Of a DNA stretch of 64,000 nt, positions 11,478 through 21,428 are shown piece after piece. Positions within the stretch are counted from its first letter, which is position 1. Each line of letters starts with the position of its first letter. A program made the position numbers and the translations under genes. The notes below the pieces were generated by a model. It was given only the letters and a program-made list of their open reading frames with translations, searched no databases and was not told the origin of the DNA. The DNA is from Nocardia ignorata NBRC 108230 (GTDB lineage Bacteria > Actinomycetota > Actinomycetes > Mycobacteriales > Mycobacteriaceae). Where the stretch lies: NCBI RefSeq assembly GCF_001612905.1, contig NZ_BDBI01000028.1:1-64000 (forward strand). The letters run 5' to 3'.

Positions 11478-12371
11478 GTGACGACAGCGGAAACACCGTG
11501 GGACGGTGGGCCGGAACAGGTCACCGAGGCCGTCGAGATCGGCCCGACGGGCCGCCCGCTGCGCCTGGTACCCGAACCACCGCAGGTCAAGCAGCACGGC
11601 GACGCGCTCGTCGTGGCCATGTGCAATCAGAAGGGCGGGGTCGGCAAGACCACCTCGACCATCAATCTCGGTGCGGCACTGGCCGAATACGGGCGCCGCG
11701 TACTGCTGGTCGACCTCGACCCGCAGGGTGCGCTGTCGGCCGGTCTCGGGGTCGCCCATCACGATCTCGACCTCACCGTGCACAACCTGCTGATCGGCGG
11801 CAAGGCCTCGGTCGACGACGTGCTGCAGACCACCAAGGTCGACGGCATGGACCTGCTACCCAGCAACATCGACCTCTCGGCCGCCGAGATCCAGCTGGTC
11901 AACGAGGTGGGCCGCGAACAGTCCCTCGGCCGGGCGCTGGCCGGAGTGCGGGATCGCTACGACTACATCCTCATCGACTGCCAGCCCTCGCTCGGACTGC
12001 TCACCGTCAACGCGCTCGCCTGCTCCGACGGGGTCATCATCCCGATGGAATGCGAATACTTCTCGCTGCGTGGGCTCGCCCTGCTCAACGACACCGTGGA
12101 GAAGGTGCGCGACCGGCTCAATCCCCGGCTGAGCCTGTACGGCATCGTGGTCACCATGTTCGATGCCCGACTGCTGCATTCGCGTCAGGTGATGTCGCGC
12201 GTGGTCGAGGTGTTCGGCGACCTCGTCTACGACACCGCCATCTCGCGCACCGTGCGGTTCCCCGACGCCAGCGTCGCCGGTGAGCCGATCACCACCTGGG
12301 CGCCGAAATCGGCGGGTGCGGAAGCGTATCGCGCCATGGCACGCGAGGTCATCCACCGGTCGGGCCGGTGA
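11478..12371 (+). CDS. ParA/Soj-like ATPase upstream of scpAB
   Basis: 297 aa. Deviant Walker A NQKGGVGKTTS, switch motif VDLDPQG and IDCQPSLGLL define the MinD/ParA family. A 45-residue N-terminal extension precedes the ATPase. GTG 11478 is chosen because AAGGAG lies 9 bases upstream; a longer ORF starting at 11406 has no such site. In this syntenic spot (Rv1708) it is a second ParA-like protein, distinct from the oriC ParA, and it overlaps scpA as GTGA. A role with condensin in chromosome organisation is inferred from context. Confidence 0.9.
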   Translation: MTTAETPWDGGPEQVTEAVEIGPTGRPLRLVPEPPQVKQHGDALVVAMCNQKGGVGKTTSTINLGAALAEYGRRVLLVDLDPQGALSAGLGVAHHDLDLTVHNLLIGGKASVDDVLQTTKVDGMDLLPSNIDLSAAEIQLVNEVGREQSLGRALAGVRDRYDYILIDCQPSLGLLTVNALACSDGVIIPMECEYFSLRGLALLNDTVEKVRDRLNPRLSLYGIVVTMFDARLLHSRQVMSRVVEVFGDLVYDTAISRTVRFPDASVAGEPITTWAPKSAGAEAYRAMAREVIHRSGR

Positions 12372-13249
12372 TCGAGGCACAACCTGCGGTGCAAGCAGTA
12401 CCCGAAGAGGCAGTACCGGCGGAAACCAGCGGATTCCATCTGCGGCTCACCAACTTCGAGGGGCCGTTCGATCTGCTGCTGACGCTGATCAGTTCCCGCA
12501 AACTCGATGTCACCGAGGTGGCGCTGCACAAGGTCACCGACGAATTCATCGCCTACACCAAGGCATTGACCGCCGAGCTGGCCGAGAACACCAAGCTGCG
12601 CGCGGACAAGATCCTCGATCAGACCACCGAATTCCTCGTCGTCGCCGCGACTCTGCTCGACCTGAAAGCCGCGCGGCTGCTGCCGTCGGGGGAGATGACC
12701 GACGCCGAGGACCTCGAACTGCTCGAGGCACGCGACCTGCTGTTCGCCCGGCTGCTGCAGTACCGCGCGTTCAAACAGGTGGCCGAGTTGCTCGCCGAGC
12801 TGGAAGCCGCCGCGCTGCGCCGGTATCCCAGGTCGGTGGCGCTGGAAGACCAGTTCGCCGGGCTGCTTCCCGAAGTGACCCTCGGGGTGGATGTCGCCGC
12901 GTTCGCCCAGATCGCGGCCGCCGCATTCCGGCCGCGACCGGTTCCCGAGGTCGGGCTCGGACATCTGCACATGCACACCATCTCGGTGGCCGAACAGGCC
13001 GAGCTGGTGCTGGCCCGGCTCAAGGAACGCGGGCCCGGCGGGTGGACGACCTTCGCCGAGCTGGTGTCCGATTGCACTGTTCCGGTGGAAATCGTGGCCC
13101 GGTTCCTGGCGTTGCTCGAGTTGTATCGCGGCAAGACCATCGCCTTCGACCAGCCCGACCCGCTCGGCCCGCTGGCCGTGAGCTGGCTCGGTGAGCTCGA
13201 CCCCGACGCCGAGGCGGCGGCCTTGACCTTCGAGGAGGATTACGGATGA
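12368..13249 (+). CDS. scpA: Segregation and condensation protein A
   Basis: 293 aa kleisin subunit of the SMC-ScpAB condensin. The N-terminal FEGPFDLLLTLISSRKLDVTE segment binds SMC and the C-terminal winged helix begins around GWTTFAELVSD. GTG start overlaps the ParA-like stop, and its own stop overlaps scpB as ATGA. Confidence 0.94.
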   Translation: MIEAQPAVQAVPEEAVPAETSGFHLRLTNFEGPFDLLLTLISSRKLDVTEVALHKVTDEFIAYTKALTAELAENTKLRADKILDQTTEFLVVAATLLDLKAARLLPSGEMTDAEDLELLEARDLLFARLLQYRAFKQVAELLAELEAAALRRYPRSVALEDQFAGLLPEVTLGVDVAAFAQIAAAAFRPRPVPEVGLGHLHMHTISVAEQAELVLARLKERGPGGWTTFAELVSDCTVPVEIVARFLALLELYRGKTIAFDQPDPLGPLAVSWLGELDPDAEAAALTFEEDYG

Positions 13250-13902
13250 GCGAGACAGTGGCTGAACTCACTTCTGAGCAGCTCGACGACGCGGAACTGC
13301 GGTCCGCGCTCGAGGCCATGCTGCTCGTCGTCGACGCTCCCGCGCCGGTAGAACAGCTGGCCGCGGCCCTGGACGACACCAGCGAACGGGTCGAGAAAAC
13401 CCTGCGCGCGATGTCGGCGGAACTGACCGCACGCGGCAGCGGCATCGACCTGCGTTTCGTCGGTGACGGTTGGCGCTTCTATACTCGACAGGAGTACGCG
13501 CCCTATGTCGAGCGGGTACTGCTCGACGGGGCCCGGACGAAGCTCACCCGGGCCGCCTTGGAAACCTTGGCGGTGGTCGCCTACCGCCAGCCGGTGACCC
13601 GCACCCGGGTCAGCGCGGTTCGCGGGGTGAACGTCGACGGAGTGATGCGCACGCTGCTGGCGCGGGGCTTGATCGCGGAAGCGGGTCAGGACCCGGAAAC
13701 CAACGGCACGCTCTACCGCACCACCGAGTTGTTCCTCGAACGGATCGGGCTCGCCTCACTGGGCGACCTGCCACCGCTGGCGCCGCTGCTTCCCGGCGTC
13801 GATCTGATCGACGAGATCAGCGAGAGCCTGGACACCGATCCCCGGTACACCAGGCTGCAAAAACCCGCCGAGTCCGACATGGATCTCGGCACCGACGATT
13901 GA
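13246..13902 (+). CDS. scpB: Segregation and condensation protein B
   Basis: 218 aa. Two winged-helix domains; the conserved TRAALETLAVVAYRQPVTR segment lies near residue 100 and is followed by the VRGVNVDGVMRTLLARGLI second domain. It forms a dimer that binds ScpA. The acidic C-terminal tail is typical. It lies 8 bp before rluB. Confidence 0.94.
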   Translation: MSETVAELTSEQLDDAELRSALEAMLLVVDAPAPVEQLAAALDDTSERVEKTLRAMSAELTARGSGIDLRFVGDGWRFYTRQEYAPYVERVLLDGARTKLTRAALETLAVVAYRQPVTRTRVSAVRGVNVDGVMRTLLARGLIAEAGQDPETNGTLYRTTELFLERIGLASLGDLPPLAPLLPGVDLIDEISESLDTDPRYTRLQKPAESDMDLGTDD

Positions 13903-13910
13903 CAGGACAG

Positions 13911-15254
13911 ATGAATAATTCCGCTCGCCGAGATGGCACACCGGATCGAAGAAAACGCAGCGACCAGCCCCGTAGTGGCGCGAACCGAACCGCGGCTCCC
14001 CGCGGCGGCAGTGCGCGCACCGGTCAGGCCGGTTCCCGTGGCGAGGCCCCCGGCCGCCGCGGCACCAGCGCGGGTGGCTTCCAGCGCGGCAATCAGACAG
14101 CGGCCCGGTCGGCCGGCTCCTTCCAGCGCGACGCCGAATCCGGTGGTCGCCGTGGCTCGACCGGGGGCTACCAGCGCGACGACCGTCGCAGCGCCCCCGG
14201 TGGCTATCAGCGCGACGATCGACGCAGCGCACCGGCCGGTGGCGACCGTCGCGGCCCGTCCGCCGGTGGTTACCAGCGCGGCACCGGCGCTGCCAACGGT
14301 GGCGGTTACCCCCGTGGTGACGCCGACCGCGGGCAGCGTGGCGACACGGCCGGACAGCGCAGCGGCACGTCGGCAGGCACCCAGGCATTCGCGGCGCGCA
14401 ACAAGAAGTCCGCGAAACCGCAGCGCAAGGTCGTCGCCCCGACGATCCTGAACAACGCCAAGCCGGCCCGTCATCAGCACGCCGACACCGCCGAGGGTCC
14501 CAAGAAGCTCCCGTGGGGTGAAGGCGAACGGCTGCAGAAGGTGCTCGCCAAGGCCGGTGTGGCCTCGCGCCGCGCCGCCGAGGAGATGATCGCCCAGGGT
14601 CGCGTGGAGGTCGACGGCAAGATCGTGCGCGAGCAGGGTCTGCGCATCGACGCCGAGAACGCCGTCGTGCGTGTGGACGGCACCCGTGTGGTCGTGCGGG
14701 ACGAACTCGTGCACCTGGTGCTGAACAAGCCCAAGGGCTGGCAGTCCACCATGTCCGACGACCTGGGCCGCCCCTGTGTCGGTGACATCGTGGCCGAACG
14801 GATCGCCGCTGGTCAGCGCCTGTTCCATGTGGGTCGCCTCGATGCCGACACCGAGGGTCTGCTGCTGCTCACCAACGACGGCGAGATGGCGCACCGCCTG
14901 ATGCACCCGTCGTTCGAGGTGCCCAAGACCTACCTGGCCACCGTGTACGGCGAGGTGAACTACCGGCTCGTCGGCAAGCGGCTGCGCGAAGGCGTCGAGC
15001 TCGAGGACGGTCCGGCCAAGGTCGACAAGTTCATGGTGCTCGAGTCCTACGAGGGCCGCTCGCTGGTGAAGCTGGTGCTGCACGAAGGCCGCAAGCACAT
15101 CGTGCGCCGCCTGCTCGACGAGGTGGGTCACCCGGTGATCCGCCTGGTCCGCACGCACCTGGGTCCGGTGGCACTCGGTGATCAGCGTCCCGGCACCCTT
15201 CGGGTGCTCGGCCGCGACGAAATCGGCAAACTCTACGAGGCGGTGCAGCTGTGA
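13911..15254 (+). CDS. rluB: 23S rRNA pseudouridine synthase RluB with long disordered N-terminus
   Basis: 447 aa. About residues 1-195 are a low-complexity Arg/Gly/Ser/Gln tract containing repeats of [12 protein letters not shown]. Then come an S4 domain ([20 protein letters not shown]) and the RsuA-type catalytic domain with the catalytic Asp in [17 protein letters not shown]. It modifies helix 80 region of 23S rRNA in related species. ATG 13911 follows scpB by 8 bp; the upstream part of the open frame runs through scpB and is not used. The N-terminal tract is longer than in most RluB proteins and may bind RNA nonspecifically. Confidence 0.93.
   Translation: MNNSARRDGTPDRRKRSDQPRSGANRTAAPRGGSARTGQAGSRGEAPGRRGTSAGGFQRGNQTAARSAGSFQRDAESGGRRGSTGGYQRDDRRSAPGGYQRDDRRSAPAGGDRRGPSAGGYQRGTGAANGGGYPRGDADRGQRGDTAGQRSGTSAGTQAFAARNKKSAKPQRKVVAPTILNNAKPARHQHADTAEGPKKLPWGEGERLQKVLAKAGVASRRAAEEMIAQGRVEVDGKIVREQGLRIDAENAVVRVDGTRVVVRDELVHLVLNKPKGWQSTMSDDLGRPCVGDIVAERIAAGQRLFHVGRLDADTEGLLLLTNDGEMAHRLMHPSFEVPKTYLATVYGEVNYRLVGKRLREGVELEDGPAKVDKFMVLESYEGRSLVKLVLHEGRKHIVRRLLDEVGHPVIRLVRTHLGPVALGDQRPGTLRVLGRDEIGKLYEAVQL
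14127..14330 (+). repeat. Coding repeats of a GGYQR(D/G) unit in rluB
   Basis: About four copies of a Gly-Gly-Tyr-Gln-Arg unit, two of them nearly identical 12-residue repeats ([12 protein letters not shown]), lie in the N-terminal tract of RluB. At the DNA level the repeat is a GC-rich GGTGGCTATCAGCGCGACGA-like block. Such RGG/YQR-rich tracts often bind RNA. Confidence 0.6.
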
Positions 15255-15997
15255 ACGGAGTGGATTTCTCGGTGGAACCCGCCCAGGGCAGGCTCGCGGG
15301 CGACGGCACGCTAATCGTCGCCATGGACGGCCCGTCCGGCACCGGCAAGTCCAGTGTGTCGCGCAAGCTGGCCACCCGCCTGAACGCCCGTTACCTCGAC
15401 ACCGGTGCCATGTACCGGGTGGCGACGCTGCGGGTGCTGCGTGCGGGCGTGGATCTCACCGATGCCGAGGCGATCGCGCAAGCCGTTGCGGCGCTGCCGC
15501 TTTCGATCGGCACCGACCCCAGTCACGAGGTCGTCGAGCTCGACGGCGACGACGTGTCGGCCGAGATCCGCGGTGACGCGGTGACCAAGGCCGTGTCCGC
15601 GGTGTCGGCGGTGGCGCAGGTGCGCGAGCAGCTCGTCGCCCTGCAGCGTGAGATCGCCGCCGTGGCAGGCCGGATCGTGGTCGAGGGCCGCGATATCGGC
15701 ACCGTCGTGCTCACCGATGCCGACGCCAAGATCTACCTCACCGCCTCCGCGGAGGCGCGCGCCCAGCGGCGCAATGCCCAGAACATCCGCGAGGGACGCG
15801 GCGACGACTACCCGGCCGTGCTGGCCGACGTGCAGCGCCGCGACACCCTCGATTCCACCCGCAAGGTCTCGCCGTTGCGCCCCGCCGCCGACGCGGTGCT
15901 CGTCGATACCAGCGATCTCACGATGGAACAGACCATCGACGAGCTGTATCGCGTGGTGGCCCAGCAGCTTTCGGCCACGACAGGAGGGTCGCGATGA
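15251..15997 (+). CDS. cmk: Cytidylate kinase
   Basis: 248 aa. Phosphorylates CMP/dCMP. P-loop [13 protein letters not shown] at about residue 24, CMP-binding [10 protein letters not shown], and the [10 protein letters not shown] motif followed by the LID ([12 protein letters not shown]) are present. A 20-residue N-terminal extension precedes the core. The start overlaps rluB as GTGA, and its stop overlaps der as ATGA. Confidence 0.95.
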   Translation: MNGVDFSVEPAQGRLAGDGTLIVAMDGPSGTGKSSVSRKLATRLNARYLDTGAMYRVATLRVLRAGVDLTDAEAIAQAVAALPLSIGTDPSHEVVELDGDDVSAEIRGDAVTKAVSAVSAVAQVREQLVALQREIAAVAGRIVVEGRDIGTVVLTDADAKIYLTASAEARAQRRNAQNIREGRGDDYPAVLADVQRRDTLDSTRKVSPLRPAADAVLVDTSDLTMEQTIDELYRVVAQQLSATTGGSR

Positions 15998-17409
15998 TCG
16001 AGGACGTACTCGAGGGCGACGGTATCTGGATCGATGAAACCGACTGGGAGATCACCGATCTCGAAGGTGAGGGCGAGGGTGAGGAACACCTCGCCATGCC
16101 GACGGTCGCGGTGGTCGGCCGTCCGAATGTCGGCAAGTCGACCCTGGTGAACCGCATCCTCGGCAGGCGCGAAGCCGTGGTCGAGGACGTTCCGGGCGTT
16201 ACCCGTGACCGGATCTCGTATGAGGCCAGCTGGGCCGGACGCCGCTTCCTTGTGCAGGACACCGGCGGCTGGGAGCCCGACGCCAAGGGCCTGCAGCAGC
16301 ATGTGGCCCGGCAGGCCGAGGTCGCGATGGAGACCGCCGACGCGATCCTGCTCGTCGTCGACGCCACCGTCGGCGCGACCGCGACCGACGAGGCGGCGGT
16401 GCGCAAGCTGCGCCGCTCCAAGATCCCGGTGATCCTGGTCGCCAACAAGGTCGACGATCAGAAGGTCGAGATCGAGGCCGCGACGCTGTGGTCGCTCGGC
16501 CTCGGCGAGCCGCGCATGGTCTCGGCCGCGCACGGTCGCGGTACCGGTGACCTGCTCGACGATGTGCTCGCCGCACTGCCCGAGACCCCGCGCGAAGGCA
16601 CGGGTGTGGCCGGGCCGCGCCGGGTGGCGCTGGTCGGCAAGCCCAATGTCGGCAAGTCGAGCCTGCTGAACAAGCTGGCGGGCGACGAACGTTCGGTGGT
16701 CCACGATGTCGCGGGCACCACCGTCGATCCGGTCGACTCCCTCGTGGAGCTGGGCGGCAAGGTGTGGAAGTTCGTCGACACCGCCGGTCTGCGCCGCAAG
16801 GTGTCCAATGCCACCGGCACCGAGTTCTACGCCTCGTTGCGGACCAAGTCGGCGCTCGAGGCGTCGGAGGTGGCGATCATGCTGATCGACGCCTCGGTGC
16901 CGATCACCGAACAGGACCTGCGGGTGATCAGCCTGGTCGCCGACTCCGGTCGCGCGCTGGTGCTGGCGTTCAACAAGTGGGACCTGGTCGACGAGGATCG
17001 CCGCTACATGCTCGAGCGCGAGATCGATCGTGATCTCGTGCGGGTGCCGTGGGCGCAGCGGGTGAACATCTCCGCACACACCGGTCGCGCCGTGGCGAAG
17101 CTGGTGCCGCAGATGGAGACCGCGCTCGAGTCCTGGGACAAGCGCATCTCCACCGGCCGGTTGAACACCTGGCTCAAGGAAGTCATCGCGGCCACCCCGC
17201 CGCCGATGCGCGGCGGCCGCCAACCCCGCGTCATGTTCGCCACCCAGGCCAGCACTCGTCCGCCGACGTTCGTGCTGTTCACGACCGGTTTCCTCGAGGC
17301 GGGTTACCGCCGCTTCCTGGAACGGCGCCTGCGCGAGGAGTTCGGTTTCGACGGCTCGCCCGTGCGCATCTCGGTGCGCGTGCGCGAGAAGAAGGAACGC
17401 AGAAAGTAG
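15994..17409 (+). CDS. der: GTPase Der (EngA), ribosome assembly
   Basis: 471 aa with two tandem GTPase domains. The first has [14 protein letters not shown] and NKVD, the second [14 protein letters not shown] and NKWD; a C-terminal KH-like domain follows. An acidic N-terminal extension of about 30 residues ([19 protein letters not shown]) is typical of actinobacterial Der. It acts in 50S subunit maturation. Last gene of the core run; a strong hairpin follows 11 bp after the stop. Confidence 0.95.
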   Translation: MIEDVLEGDGIWIDETDWEITDLEGEGEGEEHLAMPTVAVVGRPNVGKSTLVNRILGRREAVVEDVPGVTRDRISYEASWAGRRFLVQDTGGWEPDAKGLQQHVARQAEVAMETADAILLVVDATVGATATDEAAVRKLRRSKIPVILVANKVDDQKVEIEAATLWSLGLGEPRMVSAAHGRGTGDLLDDVLAALPETPREGTGVAGPRRVALVGKPNVGKSSLLNKLAGDERSVVHDVAGTTVDPVDSLVELGGKVWKFVDTAGLRRKVSNATGTEFYASLRTKSALEASEVAIMLIDASVPITEQDLRVISLVADSGRALVLAFNKWDLVDEDRRYMLEREIDRDLVRVPWAQRVNISAHTGRAVAKLVPQMETALESWDKRISTGRLNTWLKEVIAATPPPMRGGRQPRVMFATQASTRPPTFVLFTTGFLEAGYRRFLERRLREEFGFDGSPVRISVRVREKKERRK

Positions 17410-17420
17410 TTCGACCCGAC

Positions 17421-17448
17421 AAGCCCCGGCGTATCCCGCCGGGGCTTT
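17421..17448. terminator. Terminator between der and the TetR remnant
   Basis: A perfect 11-bp stem AAGCCCCGGCG / CGCCGGGGCTT with a 5-base loop ends in TTT. It lies between two convergent genes and starts and ends with A/T runs on both strands, so it can act in both directions. Confidence 0.85.
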
Positions 17449-17449
17449 G

Positions 17450-18028
17450 TCATGCGTCGAAGACACGATCGAGCAGGTGATCCACCAATTGTGTTGCGCG
17501 CGCGGCATAGTCGTCATCGGTGAGCATGCCCTGCGCCAGCCCACCGAGGGCGAGCAGGATGACCTCGGCGTCGCCGCGGACCACTGACTCGTCCGCCTCC
17601 GGGCCGCGCGAGGCCCGCAGCTGGTCGGCGACCGCGTCGACGATGTAGTTCGGCGCCCCCACGGTGTCGGCGGATCCGATGTCCGGGCCCGTCAGCGCGG
17701 CCGCGTGGAAGATCCCGAGGATGACGGCGTTCTGCCTGCTCGGTTCATCGAGGGGGAGTAGTCCGAGCAGGATCGTCCGGACGACGTCGCGTGGTCCGGC
17801 GCCAGGCGCGAGGCCCGCCAGTCCCGCGCCCAGCCGCGCGCCGGAATCCGCCACCACCGCGCGATGCGTGGCGAGCAGGAACTCCCGCTTCGTGCCGAAG
17901 TAGTACTGCACCGACCGCACCGACACCCCGGCCTCGGCGGCGACGGACTGGAACGTGGCCGCGTCGAGCCCGCCCCGCGCGATCACCCGCCGCGCGGCAT
18001 CGGTGATAACCCTGCGGCGCTCGTGGAG
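17450..18028 (-). pseudogene. TetR-family regulator lacking its start
   Basis: The frame encodes a TetR helix-turn-helix (VITDAARRVIARGGL, then AAEAGVSVRSVQYYFGTKRE) and a full ligand-binding domain. TetR homology begins at LHERRR (about 18028), where a normal protein needs only a few more N-terminal residues, but no ATG, GTG or TTG lies in frame near it. The next in-frame start is more than 400 bases upstream, inside sequence that is the antisense of a hydrolase remnant. It appears that a deletion fused the 5' ends of two divergent genes. Confidence 0.7.
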
Positions 18029-18463
18029 CCGAGCGGCACCTTGACGAAGATCAAATGGAGCCTGCTGTGGATGATGCTCCGCGTCGGTGCCCGGCCGACG
18101 GACAAGAATCTGCGCGCGATGAACGCACGGCTCAACCCGGGCGTCACCCTGACCGACGCCGAATTCGCCGGTGTGAAGGCGGCTCTCGGGTATGTCCCGA
18201 CGATCGGCTATCCGAAGATGTTCACCGACGAGCGACTCGCGACGATCACGACACCGACCCTGATGCTGCTCGGGTCGGAGTCGTTGGTGGTCGATCCGCA
18301 ACGGGCCGAGCGACGCCTGCGCGACAACCTGCCCACCTGCGAGGTCGAGATCTTCCCCGGTGTGGGGCACGGGCTCTTCTATCAGATTTCCCGTCAGGTG
18401 ACCGCGCGCATCCTGGACTTCGCCCGCCGCTACGAACACACCGACGCGCGCCACGCCGAGTAA
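18023..18463 (+). pseudogene. Alpha/beta hydrolase, C-terminal remnant
   Basis: About 146 codons starting at a GTG at 18023. The lid and C-terminal core are present (TPTLMLLGSESLVVDP with the acid Asp region, and FPGVGHGLFYQ with the catalytic His), but the HG motif and the GxSxG nucleophile elbow are missing. The coding signal begins just where the divergent TetR remnant begins, so both lost their 5' ends at one junction (about 18020-18040). Translation of a short product cannot be excluded, but it could not be an active hydrolase. Confidence 0.7.
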
Positions 18464-18576
18464 CTGACCTGTCCGGACTGATAATCCGCTGAGAACGGTG
18501 CATAGTGGACACCTTGGGGGCGGTTGAGGCGTTGTTTCGGTAGGAGGTCGACGGTGGCCTCCGGAAGGAGTGCGTC

Positions 18577-18852
18577 ATGAGTCTCATCGGAACCCTGCTC
18601 GGGTGGGTACTGACGGTGTTCTTGGTGCTGTTGATCGCGCGGATGGTGGTCGACTGGCTCGACACGCTCGGCAATCGGTCGCCGTGGGTGGGGAAGGTCC
18701 GGTCGGTGACCCATGCGGCGACAGAACCGGTGATCGCGCCGGTGCGCAAGGTGCTCAAGCCGGTTCGGCTCGGCGAGGTCTCCATCGACCTCGCCTTCAC
18801 CGTGGTGTTCATCGCCGTGCTGATCCTGCGGGCGGTGGCGTTCAGCCTGTGA
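18577..18852 (+). CDS. YggT-family membrane protein
   Basis: 91 aa. Two hydrophobic helices (LLGWVLTVFLVLLIARM and IDLAFTVVFIAVLILRAV) separated by the conserved WVGKVRSVTHAATEPVIAPVRK segment define the YggT family, usually found near division or sepF genes. GGAAGGAG lies 8 bases before the ATG. Its 3' end overlaps the convergent dehydrogenase-like gene by 11 bases. Function is not known with certainty. Confidence 0.88.
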   Translation: MSLIGTLLGWVLTVFLVLLIARMVVDWLDTLGNRSPWVGKVRSVTHAATEPVIAPVRKVLKPVRLGEVSIDLAFTVVFIAVLILRAVAFSL

Positions 18853-19963
18853 CCGGCGCACCTTCGACCCGCCACCTGGTGAGCACCGCGCTCACACAGG
18901 TGGCGTCGGTGAGGGCGTCGACCGTGTCGGCCAGCGCCGATTCGCGGGCGCGGTGGGTGAGGACGATGAGGTGGGCGTCGTCACCGTGGTGTTCCTGACG
19001 CACGCGCTCGACGCTCACCCCGTGGTCGGCGAAGATCGAGGCCACCTGCGCGAGGGCGCCCGCGTGATCGGTGACCCGCAGGTTCAGGTAGTAGCGGGTG
19101 GGAATGTCGCCGAACGGCGCGACCGGTAGCTCGGCGTAATACGAGGCGCGTGGAGCCCGGCCGCCGTTCACGCGGTTGCGCGCCGCGCTCACCAGATCAC
19201 CGAGCAGTGCCGAGGCGGTGGCCCGCGTCGCGTCGCGACCGGAGAACATCAGTCGCCCGGCGCCCTCGGCGTCCACCGTCACCGCGCTGAACGGCGCCTC
19301 GACCTTGGCCAGCGGGTGCGCGGCAGGCAGCAGTGCGGGATGCACCCGTACCGAGATCCATTCCTTGCCACCGTCTTCGGGCTCACTGACGCGGGTGCAC
19401 ACGGTCAGCTGACGCAACCGCAACGACAACGCGTCGGCAGCCGCCAGGTCGTGTGCCGGAGCCACCCCGAACTCCTCGAAATGCACGTCGGTGACCTCCA
19501 CCCGGGTATGGAAGGCCAACGTGGCGAGGATCGCCGCCGCGTGCGCGTCGGCCGCGGCGAAGACGCCGAGCACCTCGCGCACGCGATCACCCGACAGCGA
19601 CTGCGTGAGCGGCCGGACCACCGGCACCCCGCCCGCCACGGCCGCCTCGAAACACAGATCCGCCCCGAATTCCTCAGCAGCCGACATCAATTCGGCACCG
19701 TGCGAGGCGATGAGCGCGGTATTCGCGGTGACCACCGATCGGCCCGCCCGCAACGCGTCGAGGACGGCGCCCAGGCTCTCGGTGGTCGCGGTGGTGTCGA
19801 CCACGAGGTCGGCCGCGTCCGTGTCGAGGGTCAATCGCGCCCCGGCTCGTGCGCTCAGTTCGTCACCGGATTCGGCGATGATCCGCACCACCTCCCCGGC
19901 CTGCGCCCCGGTGCCCAGCACCGCGACACGCAACGAACTAGAACGAAAGTGCCGAGTAGCCAT
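18842..19963 (-). CDS. Homoserine dehydrogenase-like protein without catalytic segment, with ACT domain
   Basis: 373 aa against about 435-440 for homoserine dehydrogenase. A Rossmann start ([15 protein letters not shown]), the HSD core ([36 protein letters not shown]), the LAFHTRV and RVHPALLP segments and a C-terminal ACT domain (about 300-370) are recognisable. The catalytic Lys of TANKALL is Thr82 here, and the stretch NGTTNYIL to DPTADVEGxDAAxK is missing: GVF at residues 133-135 runs straight into [18 protein letters not shown]. The frame is otherwise intact. It is divergent from aspartokinase, suggesting a regulatory pseudoenzyme. ATG 19963 is chosen over upstream Mets that lack homology. 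Confidence 0.8.
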   Translation of the reverse strand: MATRHFRSSSLRVAVLGTGAQAGEVVRIIAESGDELSARAGARLTLDTDAADLVVDTTATTESLGAVLDALRAGRSVVTANTALIASHGAELMSAAEEFGADLCFEAAVAGGVPVVRPLTQSLSGDRVREVLGVFAAADAHAAAILATLAFHTRVEVTDVHFEEFGVAPAHDLAAADALSLRLRQLTVCTRVSEPEDGGKEWISVRVHPALLPAAHPLAKVEAPFSAVTVDAEGAGRLMFSGRDATRATASALLGDLVSAARNRVNGGRAPRASYYAELPVAPFGDIPTRYYLNLRVTDHAGALAQVASIFADHGVSVERVRQEHHGDDAHLIVLTHRARESALADTVDALTDATCVSAVLTRWRVEGAPVTG

Positions 19964-20165
19964 ACGAATTCGCCTAACGCCGAGAACCGCCGAACATCGG
20001 AGCCGACGCACGCGCGCCACCCCCATGCGGCCAGTATCGCGCCAGAAACGGCACGGCGGCACCACTTTTCGCGTCACAAATCACCCAGCCACGCCCGGAT
20101 TGCCGGGATACTCGACGGGAGTTACCCGCGAGTACCTCGCGGGCGAGCAGGGAGAGGACAGCGGG

Positions 20166-21422
20166 ATGGCCCTGGTTGTACAGAAATTCGGTGGCTCGTC
20201 GGTCGCGACCGCGGAGCGCATCCGCCGGGTCGCCGAGCGGATCGTGGAGACCAAGAAGCAGGGCAACGACGTGGTCGTCGTGTGCTCGGCGATGGGCGAC
20301 ACCACCGACGAATTGCTGGATCTGGCGGGTCAGGTGGCACCGGCACCGCCGCCGAGGGAGATGGACATGCTGCTCACCTCGGGTGAGCGGATCTCGAACG
20401 CATTGGTGGCCATGGCCATTCATTCTCTCGGCGCGGAGGCGCGTTCGCTCACCGGTTCACAGGCCGGGGTGATCACCACGGGCGCGCACGGCAATGCCAA
20501 GATCATCGAGGTCGATCCGGGCCGGGTGCGGCGCGCTCTCGACGACGGCGAGATCGTGCTGGTCGCCGGCTTCCAGGGCGTGAGCCAGGACAGCCGTGAC
20601 GTCACCACACTGGGTCGTGGTGGCTCCGACACCACCGCCGTCGCCCTGGCCGCCGCGCTGCACGCGGACGTGTGCGAGATCTACACCGATGTCGACGGCG
20701 TGTTCACCGCCGACCCGCGCATTGTCGGCGACGCCCAGAAACTCGACCAGGTCTCCTACGAGGAGATGCTCGAGATGGCGGCGTGCGGTTCCAAGGTACT
20801 CATGCTGCGCTGTGTCGAGTACGCCCGCCGCTATCAGGTACCGGTGCACGTGCGCTCGTCCTACACCGACACCGTGGGCACCACCGTGTTCGGTTCGATG
20901 GCCGACATCTCCGCCGACCAGGCCGTGCTCACCGGCGTCGCGCACGACCGCAACGAGGCCAAGGTGACCGTGGTCGGTGTGCCCGACGAACCCGGCTACG
21001 CCGCGCAGGTGTTCCGGGCCGTGGCCGATGCCGAGGTGGGCATCGACATGGTCGTGCAGAACACCGGAACCGGCCGCACCGACATCACCTTCACGCTGCC
21101 CGCGGCCGACGGCGACCGCGCGGTCGCGCTGTTGCGCTCGCGTCGCGCCGAGATCGGCTTCGCCGATGTGCGCTACGACGACCGCGTCGGCAAGGTGTCG
21201 CTCATCGGTGCGGGCATGCGCAACAACCCCGGTGTCACCGCGACCTTCTGCGAGGCACTGGCGGCGGCGGGCATCAATCTCGACCTGATCGCCACCTCCG
21301 AGATCCGCATCTCCGTACTGGTCCGCGACACCGAGCTCGACGAGGCGGTGCGCATCCTGCACCGCGCCTTCGACCTGGGTGGGGCCGAGGTGGCCGTCGT
21401 GCACGGCGGAACGGGACGCTGA
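20166..21422 (+). CDS. lysC: Aspartokinase
   Basis: 418 aa. First step of Lys/Thr/Met and diaminopimelate synthesis. The kinase domain opens [16 protein letters not shown] and contains LTSGERIS and [19 protein letters not shown]; two ACT domains follow ([17 protein letters not shown] and [18 protein letters not shown]). Like other actinobacterial Ask genes it may give a separate beta subunit from an internal in-frame start around residue 250. Unlike M. tuberculosis, asd does not follow: the next gene is a convergent GNAT. Reads divergently from the dehydrogenase-like gene across 202 bp. Confidence 0.95.
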   Translation: MALVVQKFGGSSVATAERIRRVAERIVETKKQGNDVVVVCSAMGDTTDELLDLAGQVAPAPPPREMDMLLTSGERISNALVAMAIHSLGAEARSLTGSQAGVITTGAHGNAKIIEVDPGRVRRALDDGEIVLVAGFQGVSQDSRDVTTLGRGGSDTTAVALAAALHADVCEIYTDVDGVFTADPRIVGDAQKLDQVSYEEMLEMAACGSKVLMLRCVEYARRYQVPVHVRSSYTDTVGTTVFGSMADISADQAVLTGVAHDRNEAKVTVVGVPDEPGYAAQVFRAVADAEVGIDMVVQNTGTGRTDITFTLPAADGDRAVALLRSRRAEIGFADVRYDDRVGKVSLIGAGMRNNPGVTATFCEALAAAGINLDLIATSEIRISVLVRDTELDEAVRILHRAFDLGGAEVAVVHGGTGR

Positions 21423-21428
21423 CCCGGT

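Noticed and set aside
13713-15158. A 481-codon minus-strand frame opposite rluB
   Set aside because: Shadow of the Arg/Gly repeats and pseudouridine synthase domain.
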